NCBI GenBank assembly: GCA_910584915.1
Contig: CAJUDM010000007.1
Span: 72,284-136,283 of the forward strand
From: an uncultured Lachnospiraceae bacterium
Lineage (GTDB): Bacteria; Bacillota; Clostridia; Lachnospirales; Lachnospiraceae
Length of the DNA: 64,000 nucleotides
Reading direction: 5' to 3'
The position numbers and the translations under genes were made by a program. Shown here one piece after another: positions 1 through 7,473 of the stretch (position 1 is the stretch's first letter; the number at the start of each line of letters is the position of its first letter). Below the pieces are notes generated by a model. That model had not been told where the DNA came from. It did not search any database and saw nothing but the letters and a program-made list of their open reading frames with translations.

Positions 1-58
1 AACATGTCAGATTCGGGTAAATGATGCTTCGCATCGCTTCCCCGACTGCTGACATGTT
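1..58. repeat. Palindromic hairpin element upstream of rpmB
   Basis: A 10-bp perfect inverted repeat (AACATGTCAG at 1-10, CTGACATGTT at 49-58) encloses a smaller stem GATGC-TTC-GCATC near 28-40. It lies upstream of the rpmB promoter. There is no T-run typical of a terminator, so it is more likely an intergenic palindromic element or the end of something that begins outside the window. Confidence 0.5.
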
Positions 59-121
59 ACATTATAACTTGTTTTTGTAAAAAATGGAATATAAAAATAC
101 TATCTTTTCCCAAAAAATACC

Positions 122-150
122 TTGCATTTTTACATTTTATCTGCTATTAT
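122..150 (+). promoter_or_regulatory. Sigma-A type promoter of rpmB
   Basis: TTGCAT at 122-127 and TATTAT at 145-150 are separated by 17 bp in AT-rich DNA, about 45 bp before the rpmB start. Spacing and base composition fit a housekeeping promoter. Assigned by eye. Confidence 0.6.
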
Positions 151-193
151 ACTAATGTTGCGAATTTATTTCTGTTCGTTAGGAGGTGCGAAG

Positions 194-379
194 ATGGCTA
201 AATGTGATATTTGTGGCAAGGGCGTTCATTTCGGCAATAACGTGAGCCATTCCCATAGAAGATCCAACAAGATTTGGAGATCTAATATCAAGAATGTAAA
301 ATGCAAAGTTAACGGAGCTTCCAAGACCATGCATGTCTGCACAAGATGTCTGCGTTCCGGCGCCGTAGAGAGAGCATAA
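194..379 (+). CDS. rpmB: 50S ribosomal protein bL28
   Basis: This 61-residue protein is a structural component of the large ribosomal subunit. It begins MAKCDICGK, with a CxxC pair at residues 4 and 7 and a second CxxC (CTRC) near the C-terminus, so it is the zinc-ribbon form of L28. The HSHRRSNK segment is typical of the family. The ATG at 194 is chosen over upstream in-frame codons because AGGAGG sits about 8 bases before it. The gene stands alone on the plus strand with its own promoter and a terminator, convergent with the following minus-strand gene. L28 is commonly monocistronic in Clostridia. Confidence 0.97.
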   Translation: MAKCDICGKGVHFGNNVSHSHRRSNKIWRSNIKNVKCKVNGASKTMHVCTRCLRSGAVERA

Positions 380-403
380 TTCTATGACTGAAAATGTGGG
401 ATG

Positions 404-446
404 AACCCGTCTGTCCGGCAGATTAAACCGGCTGACGGGTTTTTTG
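404..446 (+). terminator. Intrinsic terminator of rpmB
   Basis: AACCCGTC at 404-411 pairs with GACGGGTT at 434-441, with an internal CCGG pairing, followed by a run of T. It lies 25 bp after the rpmB stop and between convergent genes, so it probably ends transcription of rpmB. Confidence 0.85.
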
Positions 447-452
447 CTGTTC

Positions 453-1139
453 CTACAACTCCCTCTTTAAATGCTCATATTCCCTGCTGATCTGCTGCAT
501 CATCTCCTTATCCCCCGCCAGATTATCCGGATGATAGATTTTCAGCAGATCCTTATACCGCTTTTTTAACGCCAGCTGATTCTTCACGCCTGCGAAGAAG
601 ACGCCCCTCTCCCCTGGAAGAAAATGCAGGCTTTTCTTTCTTCCCGTCTCCTCTGTCCTGTGACGGAAAGTCTCCTTCTCCTTCTCGAATGCCTTCCTGT
701 CCGCCTCAAGCTGGGAAAAACCGTTTTTCAGGATTTCCATCTTTTTGTCAAAAAACTGCTCATCCTGTTTCAGACGCTGTCTTGCCGCCGTCACCTTCTG
801 ATTCAGGATCTTCATCTCCTCCTGAAACTGCATTCTCTCCTTCAGAAAATGATTTTTCATCTCCAGAAGTTTTTTCTGCTCCGTCTGCACACGGATATTT
901 TCGCTGAACAGCCACAGCTTTAATGCCTGAAGTTCCTTATCTCCCATCTCATCCAAGTTCAAACCGGATACTCCCTCATTTTTTTCTACCCTCTGCCCTG
1001 CGCCGCCTCCCGGAGCAGCAGATTCCATCCTGGCCTTCCCAATGTCCATACCCTTCGTATCTCCAAGCGATCCTGCCTGATCATTCCCCGGATTCTCCGG
1101 CATGCCTGTCCGGTACTGCCTCCTGCCTCTGAAAACCAC
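453..1139 (-). CDS. Protein with coiled coil and C-terminal J-domain
   Basis: The 228-residue protein has a low-complexity Gly/Glu-rich N-terminus, a long Lys/Glu/Gln-rich coiled coil at about residues 70-165, and a short C-terminal segment with the HPD tripeptide (IYHPDNLAGD) that defines a DnaJ J-domain. J-domains stimulate the ATPase of DnaK-type chaperones. Here the domain is at the C-terminus rather than the usual N-terminus, an arrangement seen in uncharacterised clostridial proteins. No zinc-finger or substrate-binding DnaJ domain is present. The start is uncertain: the assigned GTG at 1139 lacks a clear Shine-Dalgarno site, and internal Met codons (13 and 31) are alternatives. The cellular role is unknown. 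Confidence 0.75.
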   Translation of the reverse strand: MVFRGRRQYRTGMPENPGNDQAGSLGDTKGMDIGKARMESAAPGGGAGQRVEKNEGVSGLNLDEMGDKELQALKLWLFSENIRVQTEQKKLLEMKNHFLKERMQFQEEMKILNQKVTAARQRLKQDEQFFDKKMEILKNGFSQLEADRKAFEKEKETFRHRTEETGRKKSLHFLPGERGVFFAGVKNQLALKKRYKDLLKIYHPDNLAGDKEMMQQISREYEHLKREL

Positions 1140-1165
1140 TGCCCGGGTATTACCCAGACAAAATG

Positions 1166-1303
1166 CTAATAGCAGAACAGATTATAGCCTGCGATCAGCA
1201 GGCAGGCAGCGAGAATAACTCCTACGATATTACTGCCGATCAGCATCATCAGCAGCATTCCTATCGCAATCCAAAACAGAATAAGCCCAAGAACCCGTCT
1301 CAC
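1166..1303 (-). CDS. Small hydrophobic membrane protein (45 aa)
   Basis: A short open frame reads GTG-AGA-CGG and ends TAG, giving a 45-residue peptide that starts MRRVLGLILFW and ends AGYNLFCY. It is almost entirely two hydrophobic helices separated by a short GSN turn, with positive charge at the N-terminus, as expected for a small inner-membrane protein. GGGAG lies 8 bases before the GTG. It sits between the J-domain gene and gerW on the same strand. I know of no function. The Shine-Dalgarno site, clean hydrophobic pattern and gene-sized fit to the gap support it as real. Confidence 0.65.
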   Translation of the reverse strand: MRRVLGLILFWIAIGMLLMMLIGSNIVGVILAACLLIAGYNLFCY

Positions 1304-1372
1304 GCTTTTTCTCCCGAAAACTGTTTATGACAGTATATGCCGGGATACCGTTTTATATTATTTTTGTTCTTC

Positions 1373-1780
1373 TCAATCCCCGTCCTCCGGAAAAGCGATA
1401 TCCACGATATCCTCGTCCTTCAGGCTGTCCTTCCCTGAGTCTGTCTCCTTCTTTGCCGTGAATTTATCCACAATATCCGGCACCATATCCAGAATCTTCG
1501 TCATCGTATCCTGATTTTTTACATTGACCAGCTTCGTGTAACCGTCCCTGATCACAAGCACCGCGCTGGGGCTCATCTTTCCGCCCATTCCACCGCCGCC
1601 GGAATTTTTCTTATCTCCGGCACCGGCACCTGCTCCCACGCCGAATGTCACATCCACAAGCGGGAGAATGATCGTATCACCAATCTGGGTTGCCTCCCCC
1701 ACCACCGTCTTCGTGGAAAGCACAGTATCCATCCCCTTTAACAAAGATTCCACAACATTAGGAAAATTATTGTTTTGCAT
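1373..1780 (-). CDS. ytfJ: GerW family sporulation protein (YtfJ)
   Basis: This 135-residue protein has the YtfJ/GerW layout: an N-terminal helix (VESLLKGMDTVLSTKTVVGEA), the strand IGDTIILPLVDVTFGVGAG, a Gly-rich loop (GDKKNSGGGGMGGK), and SPSAVLVI. In Bacillus the protein is produced in the forespore and is needed for normal germination. A GAGGAAAA site precedes the ATG. Its partner ytfI (DUF2953) lies immediately upstream on the same strand, the conserved order in spore-formers, so the two are probably co-expressed. The acidic tail (DEDIVDIAFPEDGD) is longer than in Bacillus. Confidence 0.9.
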   Translation of the reverse strand: MQNNNFPNVVESLLKGMDTVLSTKTVVGEATQIGDTIILPLVDVTFGVGAGAGAGDKKNSGGGGMGGKMSPSAVLVIRDGYTKLVNVKNQDTMTKILDMVPDIVDKFTAKKETDSGKDSLKDEDIVDIAFPEDGD

Positions 1781-1845
1781 AGGTTTTCCTCATTTCCGCA
1801 CTAATCGTGCTAATTATTTTATGATATAATGAGCATTAGCGAGAA

Positions 1846-1904
1846 GAATGAACTTGCTCATTCGGCGAGCGGCGAATGTCGATCATGAATCGTAGATTCA
1901 TGAT
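1846..1904. repeat. Pair of short hairpins between ytfI and ytfJ
   Basis: GAATGA/TCATTC (1846-1863) and ATCATGAATC-gta-GATTCATGAT (1882-1904) form two adjacent hairpins. The second overlaps the last codons and stop of the ytfI-like gene. No T-run follows on the minus strand, so it looks like an intergenic palindromic repeat rather than a terminator. It may also affect RNA stability between the two cistrons. Confidence 0.5.
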
Positions 1905-2860
1905 ATAATAACCGCTATATCCTTTATCACACGGCGTACATCCTTTGACAGATACAGGCTGAGCGCCACCCGCAGAAAATGCCATACCCGCAGTTTTCCC
2001 CTGATCCTGATATGTGCCGCCAGCACCTGCTTTTCGAAATCTGGCTCCACAGAAAGCTTCGGACTCCAGACCGGATACAGGATCCCATATGCTGCCATCG
2101 CGTAACCAGTCGTGGAAGGATCCTCAAAACCAAACCTGAGATATCCCTCCAGATTTCCCGGTCTTGAGTGCTTCAACAGATAAGTGAGCTGCCTCCCAAG
2201 AAGGCTTCTGCTGCTCACCATATGCTCTGATTTCCAGAGTTCTTCTATTTTCTCTGCTCTTTCCCTTATCTTTTTTAGTTTATCACAGAAATCCCGGATT
2301 GTCTGCAGAATAATCGAAATAAACTTCTTTATACCCCGTTTTTCTCTTTGAACAGAACTGTCCTCAGCCCTGCCGTTCTTATTATACTTCCCGGTCTCCT
2401 CTATCTTATCCTCCTCTCTACCTCCCTCAGATGTCCCGGCTTCAGCGTTTAATTGATCTCCTCCATCCCCGTCAGGCATTCCTTCCTCGACATCCATTTC
2501 TGCCTCTTCCGGCGCTTCGGCTTTCTTTCTGCTCTTTTTATTCTCTCTTCTCTTATCTTTCTTTTTATCCGCTTTTTTCTCCTTCGCCGTATCATACAGC
2601 GTAAACAGGAACAGCTTCACCCGTATCCTGACGTTCTCCTCCCGGGAAACATACATCCTGACGAGCCGCATCAGCCAGAATGCACGAAAAGCCGCCTCCA
2701 CCGATTTCCCGCCCCCGTCCTCTAACTCATCCACAAAAAAATCCCCACGGTACCTCACGGGCACAAATAAAATGCAGCCGGCAGCTATTATCAGAATACC
2801 CAAAAGCGCGGCTAATATGATTCCCACTATTTTTAAGATCAGTAAAACTATCTCCAGCAT
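1898..2860 (-). CDS. ytfI: DUF2953 protein (YtfI-like)
   Basis: The 320-residue protein starts with a hydrophobic membrane anchor (about residues 5-32), followed by VPVRYRGDFFVD, typical of DUF2953. A long, highly charged Lys/Glu linker (about residues 95-175) precedes the C-terminal DUF2953 region (SRSLLGRQLTYLLKHSRPG, FGFEDPSTTGYAMAAYGILYP). YtfI is a sporulation-associated membrane protein of unknown activity, encoded next to ytfJ. The charged linker is longer than in Bacillus homologues. It is transcribed into ytfJ. Confidence 0.85.
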   Translation of the reverse strand: MLEIVLLILKIVGIILAALLGILIIAAGCILFVPVRYRGDFFVDELEDGGGKSVEAAFRAFWLMRLVRMYVSREENVRIRVKLFLFTLYDTAKEKKADKKKDKRRENKKSRKKAEAPEEAEMDVEEGMPDGDGGDQLNAEAGTSEGGREEDKIEETGKYNKNGRAEDSSVQREKRGIKKFISIILQTIRDFCDKLKKIRERAEKIEELWKSEHMVSSRSLLGRQLTYLLKHSRPGNLEGYLRFGFEDPSTTGYAMAAYGILYPVWSPKLSVEPDFEKQVLAAHIRIRGKLRVWHFLRVALSLYLSKDVRRVIKDIAVIIS

Positions 2861-2935
2861 ACATCCTCTCTGTAATATGGACAGTTTCCTTCGAACACCG
2901 CCTCCTGTTTTGCACCGGTATACTTAACCGCCCGC

Positions 2936-3253
2936 TTAATCCCGACCCGCCAGATACACCTTCAGATCTGCGTTGCCGTTTTTCCTGTAACACTCTCCCG
3001 CTATCTGCTGCACCATATCCACTGCCGCTCCGTAGCCGCCCGCGATCCCAATAATAAATTTCGGATTTTTCCGAAAATAAGACTGCAGTAGTACAAGAGA
3101 ATTGTAGATCTCCAGCTGATCTTCCCCCTCACACAATGTCAGTACATAACAGGGCGTGTCCCGCTTTGAAACTTTCAGCCGCCACTTGATCCGATTTCTT
3201 TTTTTCTCCGGGATATTTTCATCCCAGTAAAGATATTTGTAAAATTTATGCAC
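2936..3253 (-). CDS. Conserved hypothetical protein (105 aa)
   Basis: The 105-residue soluble protein begins MHKFYKYLYWDENIPEKK and contains TPCYVLTLCEGEDQLEIYNS and FIIGIAGGYGAAVDMVQQI. The GIAGGYGAA stretch looks like a turn between secondary elements, not a Walker motif. No signal peptide or membrane segment is seen. The GTG start follows AGAGG by 5 bases. It is upstream of ytfI on the same strand. I do not recognise its family or function. Confidence 0.7.
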   Translation of the reverse strand: MHKFYKYLYWDENIPEKKRNRIKWRLKVSKRDTPCYVLTLCEGEDQLEIYNSLVLLQSYFRKNPKFIIGIAGGYGAAVDMVQQIAGECYRKNGNADLKVYLAGRD

Positions 3254-3260
3254 TTTGACC

Positions 3261-3480
3261 TCTATTCCAGTTCTACAGATACCCTAACTCGCAAACGCTT
3301 CGCTTTTTGCTCGTATCCCTCGCTTTCAGCTCGGTCTATTCCAGTTCTACAGATACCCTAACCCGCAAACGCTTCACTTTTTGCTCGTATCCCTCGCTTT
3401 CAGCTTGGTCTATTCCGACTCGCAAACGCTTCGCTTTTTGCTCGTATCCCTCGCTTTCAGCTCGGTCCATTCCAGTTCCG
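3261..3480. repeat. Tandem 74-bp intergenic repeat (about 3 copies)
   Basis: Copies start at TCTATTCC on 3261, 3335 and 3409. The first two periods are 74 bp. The third is 57 bp because the TTCTACAGATACCCTAAC section is missing, and a fourth partial copy begins at 3466. The core contains GCAAACGCTTCGCTTTTTGC. It fills most of the 331-bp gap between the 105-aa hypothetical gene and the Nudix gene. On the minus strand the core would read as repeated ESEGYEQKAKRLRV, but no ribosome binding site supports translation. Confidence 0.9.
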
Positions 3481-3584
3481 CAGATGCCCCTGCGGTACAC
3501 ATTTCCCGCGAATAACATCACCTTTATGGTGAAAAGGAACCCCGCAAATCGCAGGATTCCTCATCTGTGACGGATTATTTTCTT

Positions 3585-4028
3585 CTACCTTTTGAACCAT
3601 CTGCTCGCCTTTTTCAATTCCAGATATTCCTGATAAGCCTTTTCCAATATCTGTTTCTCATTGGCAAACTTCAGCAAATGATACGCTTCATGGTATTTGT
3701 AATACCCCGAATCGACAAAATACTCTTCCCTCTGCGGTTTGCTGTAATAACTGTCAGCCATCATCAAATACCAGTGAACATCCTTGTCCACCACATCGTC
3801 GGGAATGTTAAAAGTATACTCACTTTTCCCTATATATTTCATGATCGTCGCTTTTGCACCGGTTTCTTCCAGTACCTCCCGAAGAGCCGTCTCCTTGTAC
3901 TCTTCTCCTTCTTCCACAGTTCCTTTCGGCAAAACCCAGCCTTCATACTTGTTTTTAAAATTCTTATAAAGCAGAAGTATCTTGCCCCGAAATATAACCA
4001 CACCGCCACAACTGGTTGCCTCAACCAT
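3585..4028 (-). CDS. Nudix hydrolase
   Basis: The 147-residue protein carries a complete Nudix box at about residues 37-59 (GTVEEGEEYKETALREVLEE plus TGA), matching G-x5-E-x7-REUXEEXGU, so it should hydrolyse a nucleoside diphosphate linked to another moiety, with a divalent metal. The N-terminal strand SCGGVVIFRGKILLLYKN and the WVLPKG motif are typical. The start at 4028 is chosen because AGGAGG lies 7 bases upstream; an earlier in-frame start would add 25 residues with no family similarity. The substrate cannot be deduced. It sits alone between intergenic repeats. Confidence 0.9.
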   Translation of the reverse strand: MVEATSCGGVVIFRGKILLLYKNFKNKYEGWVLPKGTVEEGEEYKETALREVLEETGAKATIMKYIGKSEYTFNIPDDVVDKDVHWYLMMADSYYSKPQREEYFVDSGYYKYHEAYHLLKFANEKQILEKAYQEYLELKKASRWFKR

Positions 4029-4335
4029 TGCAAATCCTCCTGTTTCTGGTGTGCTTCTCACTCTTTCTGTACTCAGTATAATGCAAAATATGGTAAGATG
4101 CAAGATATTTTCCGCAACAGCCTGTTACATGCGATCTCCGAACGCATTATGCACACAAAATGTCCCAAAATCGTATTTTAACGCCCGCACAACCTGCAAA
4201 TTCGCCTGCAGAGCGATTTTACTCGCGGAATAATAGCGGACTGACCTGATATGCCACAGCATATATCTTACCGTCCCGATAGCTGCACGATCCACATCCA
4301 GAGGGCCTCCCCGGCTTTCCTGCACTTTAAGCTTT

Positions 4336-5694
4336 TTATCCAAACCATCCCTGAAGGATCAACAGGATTAGCAATACCGGAAGAATATATGTCACATAGA
4401 TCCTGATCCCCTTCGGTATCTTCAGCCCCTCACCGGTATTTGCCTCCTTCAGATACTTATCAAACCCCCAGCCATACTTTGTCACGCAGAACAGCAGATA
4501 GATCAGGGAACCGATCGGGAGCAGACAATTGCTGACGATAAAGTCCTCCAGATCCAGCACTGCAGAGCCCTCCCCGAGCGGTTGAAAACCGGACCACAGA
4601 TTATAGCCCAGCACGCATGGCATCGACAGAGCGATCAGTGCTGCCAGATTCACCAGACATGATTTTCTTCTGCTGAAGTGGAACAGATCCATACCGCAGG
4701 AAATGATATTTTCAAACACCGCCAGTATCGTGGAGAATGCCGCAAATGTCATGAACATAAAAAACAACGCCCCCCAGATCCTGCCTGCCGCCATATGGTT
4801 GAACACATTGGGCAGCGTAATAAAGATCAGGCTCGGTCCGTTATCCGGACTGATACCGAAGGCAAAACAGGTGGGAAAAATGATAAGCCCGGACACGATA
4901 GCCACAAAAGTATCCAGGATCGCGATATTCACGGACTCTCCCAACAGCGTGTGCTTTTTGTCGATATAGCTGCCAAAAATAGCCATCGCGCCGATTCCCA
5001 GGCTCAGCGTGAAGAACGCCTGATTCATCGCCGCAACCACCGTTTCCAGTATACCGGCATCCTTCATTCTCTGCAGATCGGGAACCAGATAAAATTTCAG
5101 CCCGTCCATAGCTCCCTCCAATGTCATCCCGCGGACCGCCAGAACGATGATAATAAACAGCAGAAGCACCATCATGATCTTTGTGATCTTTTCAACACCT
5201 TTCTGCAGTCCCACAGAACAGATCAGTATGCCTGAAATAACGATGATAACCATGCAGACTGTCAGGACCACCGGATCTTCCAACATGCCCTGAAAAACTA
5301 AAGCTACTTCCTCCGTATTTTTTCCGGTAAAACGTCCGGAAAGCATCAGATAAAAATAGTACAGCATCCATCCCGCGACAGTCGTGTAGAACATCATCAG
5401 CACATAGTTCCCCAGCATGCCGAGATACCCGTTCAAATGCCATTTCTGTCCAGGTTTTTCCAACTCCGTGAAACTTTTTACAACACTCTTCCTGCTGGCG
5501 CGCCCCACGGCAAACTCCATGGTCATAACAGGCACCCCCATCGCCACCAGAAAAAACAGATACAGCACCACGAACATACCACCGCCGTACATCCCCGTGA
5601 TATAGGGAAAACGCCATACATTGCCGATGCCGATGGCACAGCCCGCCGACAATAAGATAAAACCCATTCTTGAACCTAACTTTTCTCTCTCCAT
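4336..5694 (-). CDS. Neurotransmitter:sodium symporter (SNF) family transporter
   Basis: The 452-residue integral membrane protein has about 11-12 hydrophobic segments. It starts MEREKLGSRMGFILLSAGCAIG, followed by GNVWRFPYITGMYGGG, the unwound TM1 motif that binds sodium and substrate in the NSS/LeuT family. YLFFLVAMGVPVMTMEFAVGR corresponds to TM2. Bacterial members take up amino acids (for example tryptophan, tyrosine, leucine) with sodium. The start at 5694 follows AGGAAGG by 9 bases; longer frames exist upstream without a better site. It appears monocistronic. The substrate is not predictable by eye. Confidence 0.93.
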   Translation of the reverse strand: MEREKLGSRMGFILLSAGCAIGIGNVWRFPYITGMYGGGMFVVLYLFFLVAMGVPVMTMEFAVGRASRKSVVKSFTELEKPGQKWHLNGYLGMLGNYVLMMFYTTVAGWMLYYFYLMLSGRFTGKNTEEVALVFQGMLEDPVVLTVCMVIIVISGILICSVGLQKGVEKITKIMMVLLLFIIIVLAVRGMTLEGAMDGLKFYLVPDLQRMKDAGILETVVAAMNQAFFTLSLGIGAMAIFGSYIDKKHTLLGESVNIAILDTFVAIVSGLIIFPTCFAFGISPDNGPSLIFITLPNVFNHMAAGRIWGALFFMFMTFAAFSTILAVFENIISCGMDLFHFSRRKSCLVNLAALIALSMPCVLGYNLWSGFQPLGEGSAVLDLEDFIVSNCLLPIGSLIYLLFCVTKYGWGFDKYLKEANTGEGLKIPKGIRIYVTYILPVLLILLILQGWFG

Positions 5695-5856
5695 GTTTGT
5701 TGACCTTCCTGTTTTATTCATCTTTCCATATCCAAGTACTGTGTGGGAACTGCGGCGATCCGGCACACCTCCCATAAACATCCTGTGTGCCATTCCATAT
5801 TATTAAATTAGCGACGCCGGATGCCGCGGGAAAGGCTTAACCAGATGACATCGGTG

Positions 5857-7473
5857 TTACCCTTCTGCCGTCTCACTCCCCACTCCAAAATACGCGTCAA
5901 ACACCCGCCTTGCCATAGGCACCGCATAATCGCCGCCGGAACCGGCGCCCTCGATGATCACCGTGACACAGATCTCCGGGTCTTCCGCCGGCGCAAAGCC
6001 TGTAAACCAGGCGTGGGAATCCCGCTCACTGTTGTACTCCGCTGAGCCCGTCTTTCCCGCCGCCGTATAGGACTGATCCAACAGCCTTGTGGCAGTCCCC
6101 GACTCCACCACCTCCCGCATCAGTCCCTGTAATATATAGGCCTCCTGCTGGGACATCATCTTTGTGCTGCCCGAAGAGGAAAACCGTTTGATCACGGCGC
6201 CATTTGAATTTTCCACCCGGTCTACCACATAGGGATACTGCAAAACGCCGTCGTTGGCAATAGCGCAGGTGATCAGATTCATATGCAATGGAGAAACTAA
6301 TGTCTCCCCCTGTCCGATAGCAGTCTGCATCTGTTCATCCGTCGTCATGCCCTCTCCCGCCTTCACCGTGCTGACCGCAGACTCCAGGTCGAAAGGCAGC
6401 TTTCTCCCAAACAGCAGGCTTTCCAGCGTCTCGTCAAAGCTGTTCCAGTCCACCCTTGTCCCCATATTGGCAAAAGAAGAGTTGCAGGACTTCGCAAAGG
6501 ATCTCTCAAAATCCACCTTTCCGTGGTTCGCCCCGTGATAGCACTGTATTCTGGAGCCGTCAATCTTGATCGAACCATTGCAGGTGAAACTGTAGTTTGT
6601 GTAGGTGGACGGGTTCTCATGGATATACTCAAGCGCTGTCACGATCTTAAAGGTGGAACCCGGCGGGTACAGCCCCTGCGCCGCTCTGTTTAACAGCACG
6701 CCGGACTCATCGTCCTCCAGCAGTTCCTCCCAGATCTGTGATATCTCATTGGGATTAAAATCCGGCTTGGAAACCATAGCAAGCACTTCCCCTGTCTTCG
6801 GGTCTGTCACAACGATCGCCCCTTCATAGACACCGAGCGCCTTATTTGCCGCCTCCTGCATCTTCACATCCAGCGTGGTGAAGACATTGTCCCCGGGATT
6901 TTTTCTCTCCTTCATCCCGTTGTCCATCTTCTCATTGATAGGCGCGTTGGACTGGATCAGATAATAGTTCATCTTGTCCTCGATGCCCGTCTTTCCCTTG
7001 GTAGAATAGCCCACCACATGAGAAAACAGACTGTCATAGGGGTATCTACGCACCTCCGATCCGTCCGGCTGTGTGACAGTCTCCGCCAGCACTTCGCCAT
7101 CCCTTGCCATAATGCTCCCCCGCCTGTTCTGGGCTATCAGGATCTGCTGGCCTGCATTGTAACTGTTGTTGATCATAACCTCCTGGTTCTGGTACACATA
7201 GACACAGATATAAGTCATCATGCCCAGAAACAGAAAAACAAAAAAGTAGGACACCAGCAGGATTTCTCTGTTTCTATGAGGTTTCTTTTGCTTCCGGGGC
7301 TTTTTCTTCTCCGAACCGGGCTCTTTCTCCGACCGCCCGGGTTCTTTCTTCGCCTGACTGGGCTCCTTCTCCGACTGCCCGGATCCCTTCTTCACCTGGC
7401 CGCGCTCCTTCTCCGCCTGAAGAATCTTTCTCCGACCGCCTGCTCCCGGCAATTTTATTTTTCTTTTTAACAT
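5857..7473 (-). CDS. Penicillin-binding protein, transpeptidase (PbpA/FtsI-like)
   Basis: The 538-residue class B-type PBP has a charged N-terminal cytoplasmic tail made of heptad repeats (SEKEPGR type), a single membrane anchor at about residues 70-92, a dimerisation region, and a transpeptidase domain. Active-site motifs are S-x-x-K in PPGSTFK (Ser near 273), SCN, and GKTGSAEY. It cross-links peptidoglycan with the FtsW/RodA partner encoded just upstream. The ATG at 7473 is chosen because AAGGAG lies 7 bases before it. That start is inside the preceding ftsW-like gene, giving a 200-bp overlap in another frame. There are no PASTA domains. Confidence 0.92.
   Translation of the reverse strand: MLKRKIKLPGAGGRRKILQAEKERGQVKKGSGQSEKEPSQAKKEPGRSEKEPGSEKKKPRKQKKPHRNREILLVSYFFVFLFLGMMTYICVYVYQNQEVMINNSYNAGQQILIAQNRRGSIMARDGEVLAETVTQPDGSEVRRYPYDSLFSHVVGYSTKGKTGIEDKMNYYLIQSNAPINEKMDNGMKERKNPGDNVFTTLDVKMQEAANKALGVYEGAIVVTDPKTGEVLAMVSKPDFNPNEISQIWEELLEDDESGVLLNRAAQGLYPPGSTFKIVTALEYIHENPSTYTNYSFTCNGSIKIDGSRIQCYHGANHGKVDFERSFAKSCNSSFANMGTRVDWNSFDETLESLLFGRKLPFDLESAVSTVKAGEGMTTDEQMQTAIGQGETLVSPLHMNLITCAIANDGVLQYPYVVDRVENSNGAVIKRFSSSGSTKMMSQQEAYILQGLMREVVESGTATRLLDQSYTAAGKTGSAEYNSERDSHAWFTGFAPAEDPEICVTVIIEGAGSGGDYAVPMARRVFDAYFGVGSETAEG

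Noticed and set aside
4125..4343. 72-residue minus-strand frame containing SKIALQANLQVVRALKYDF
   Set aside because: It overlaps the end of the symporter gene, has no clear ribosome binding site and looks like translated intergenic repeat DNA. Retained only as a suspicion of a dispersed repeat.
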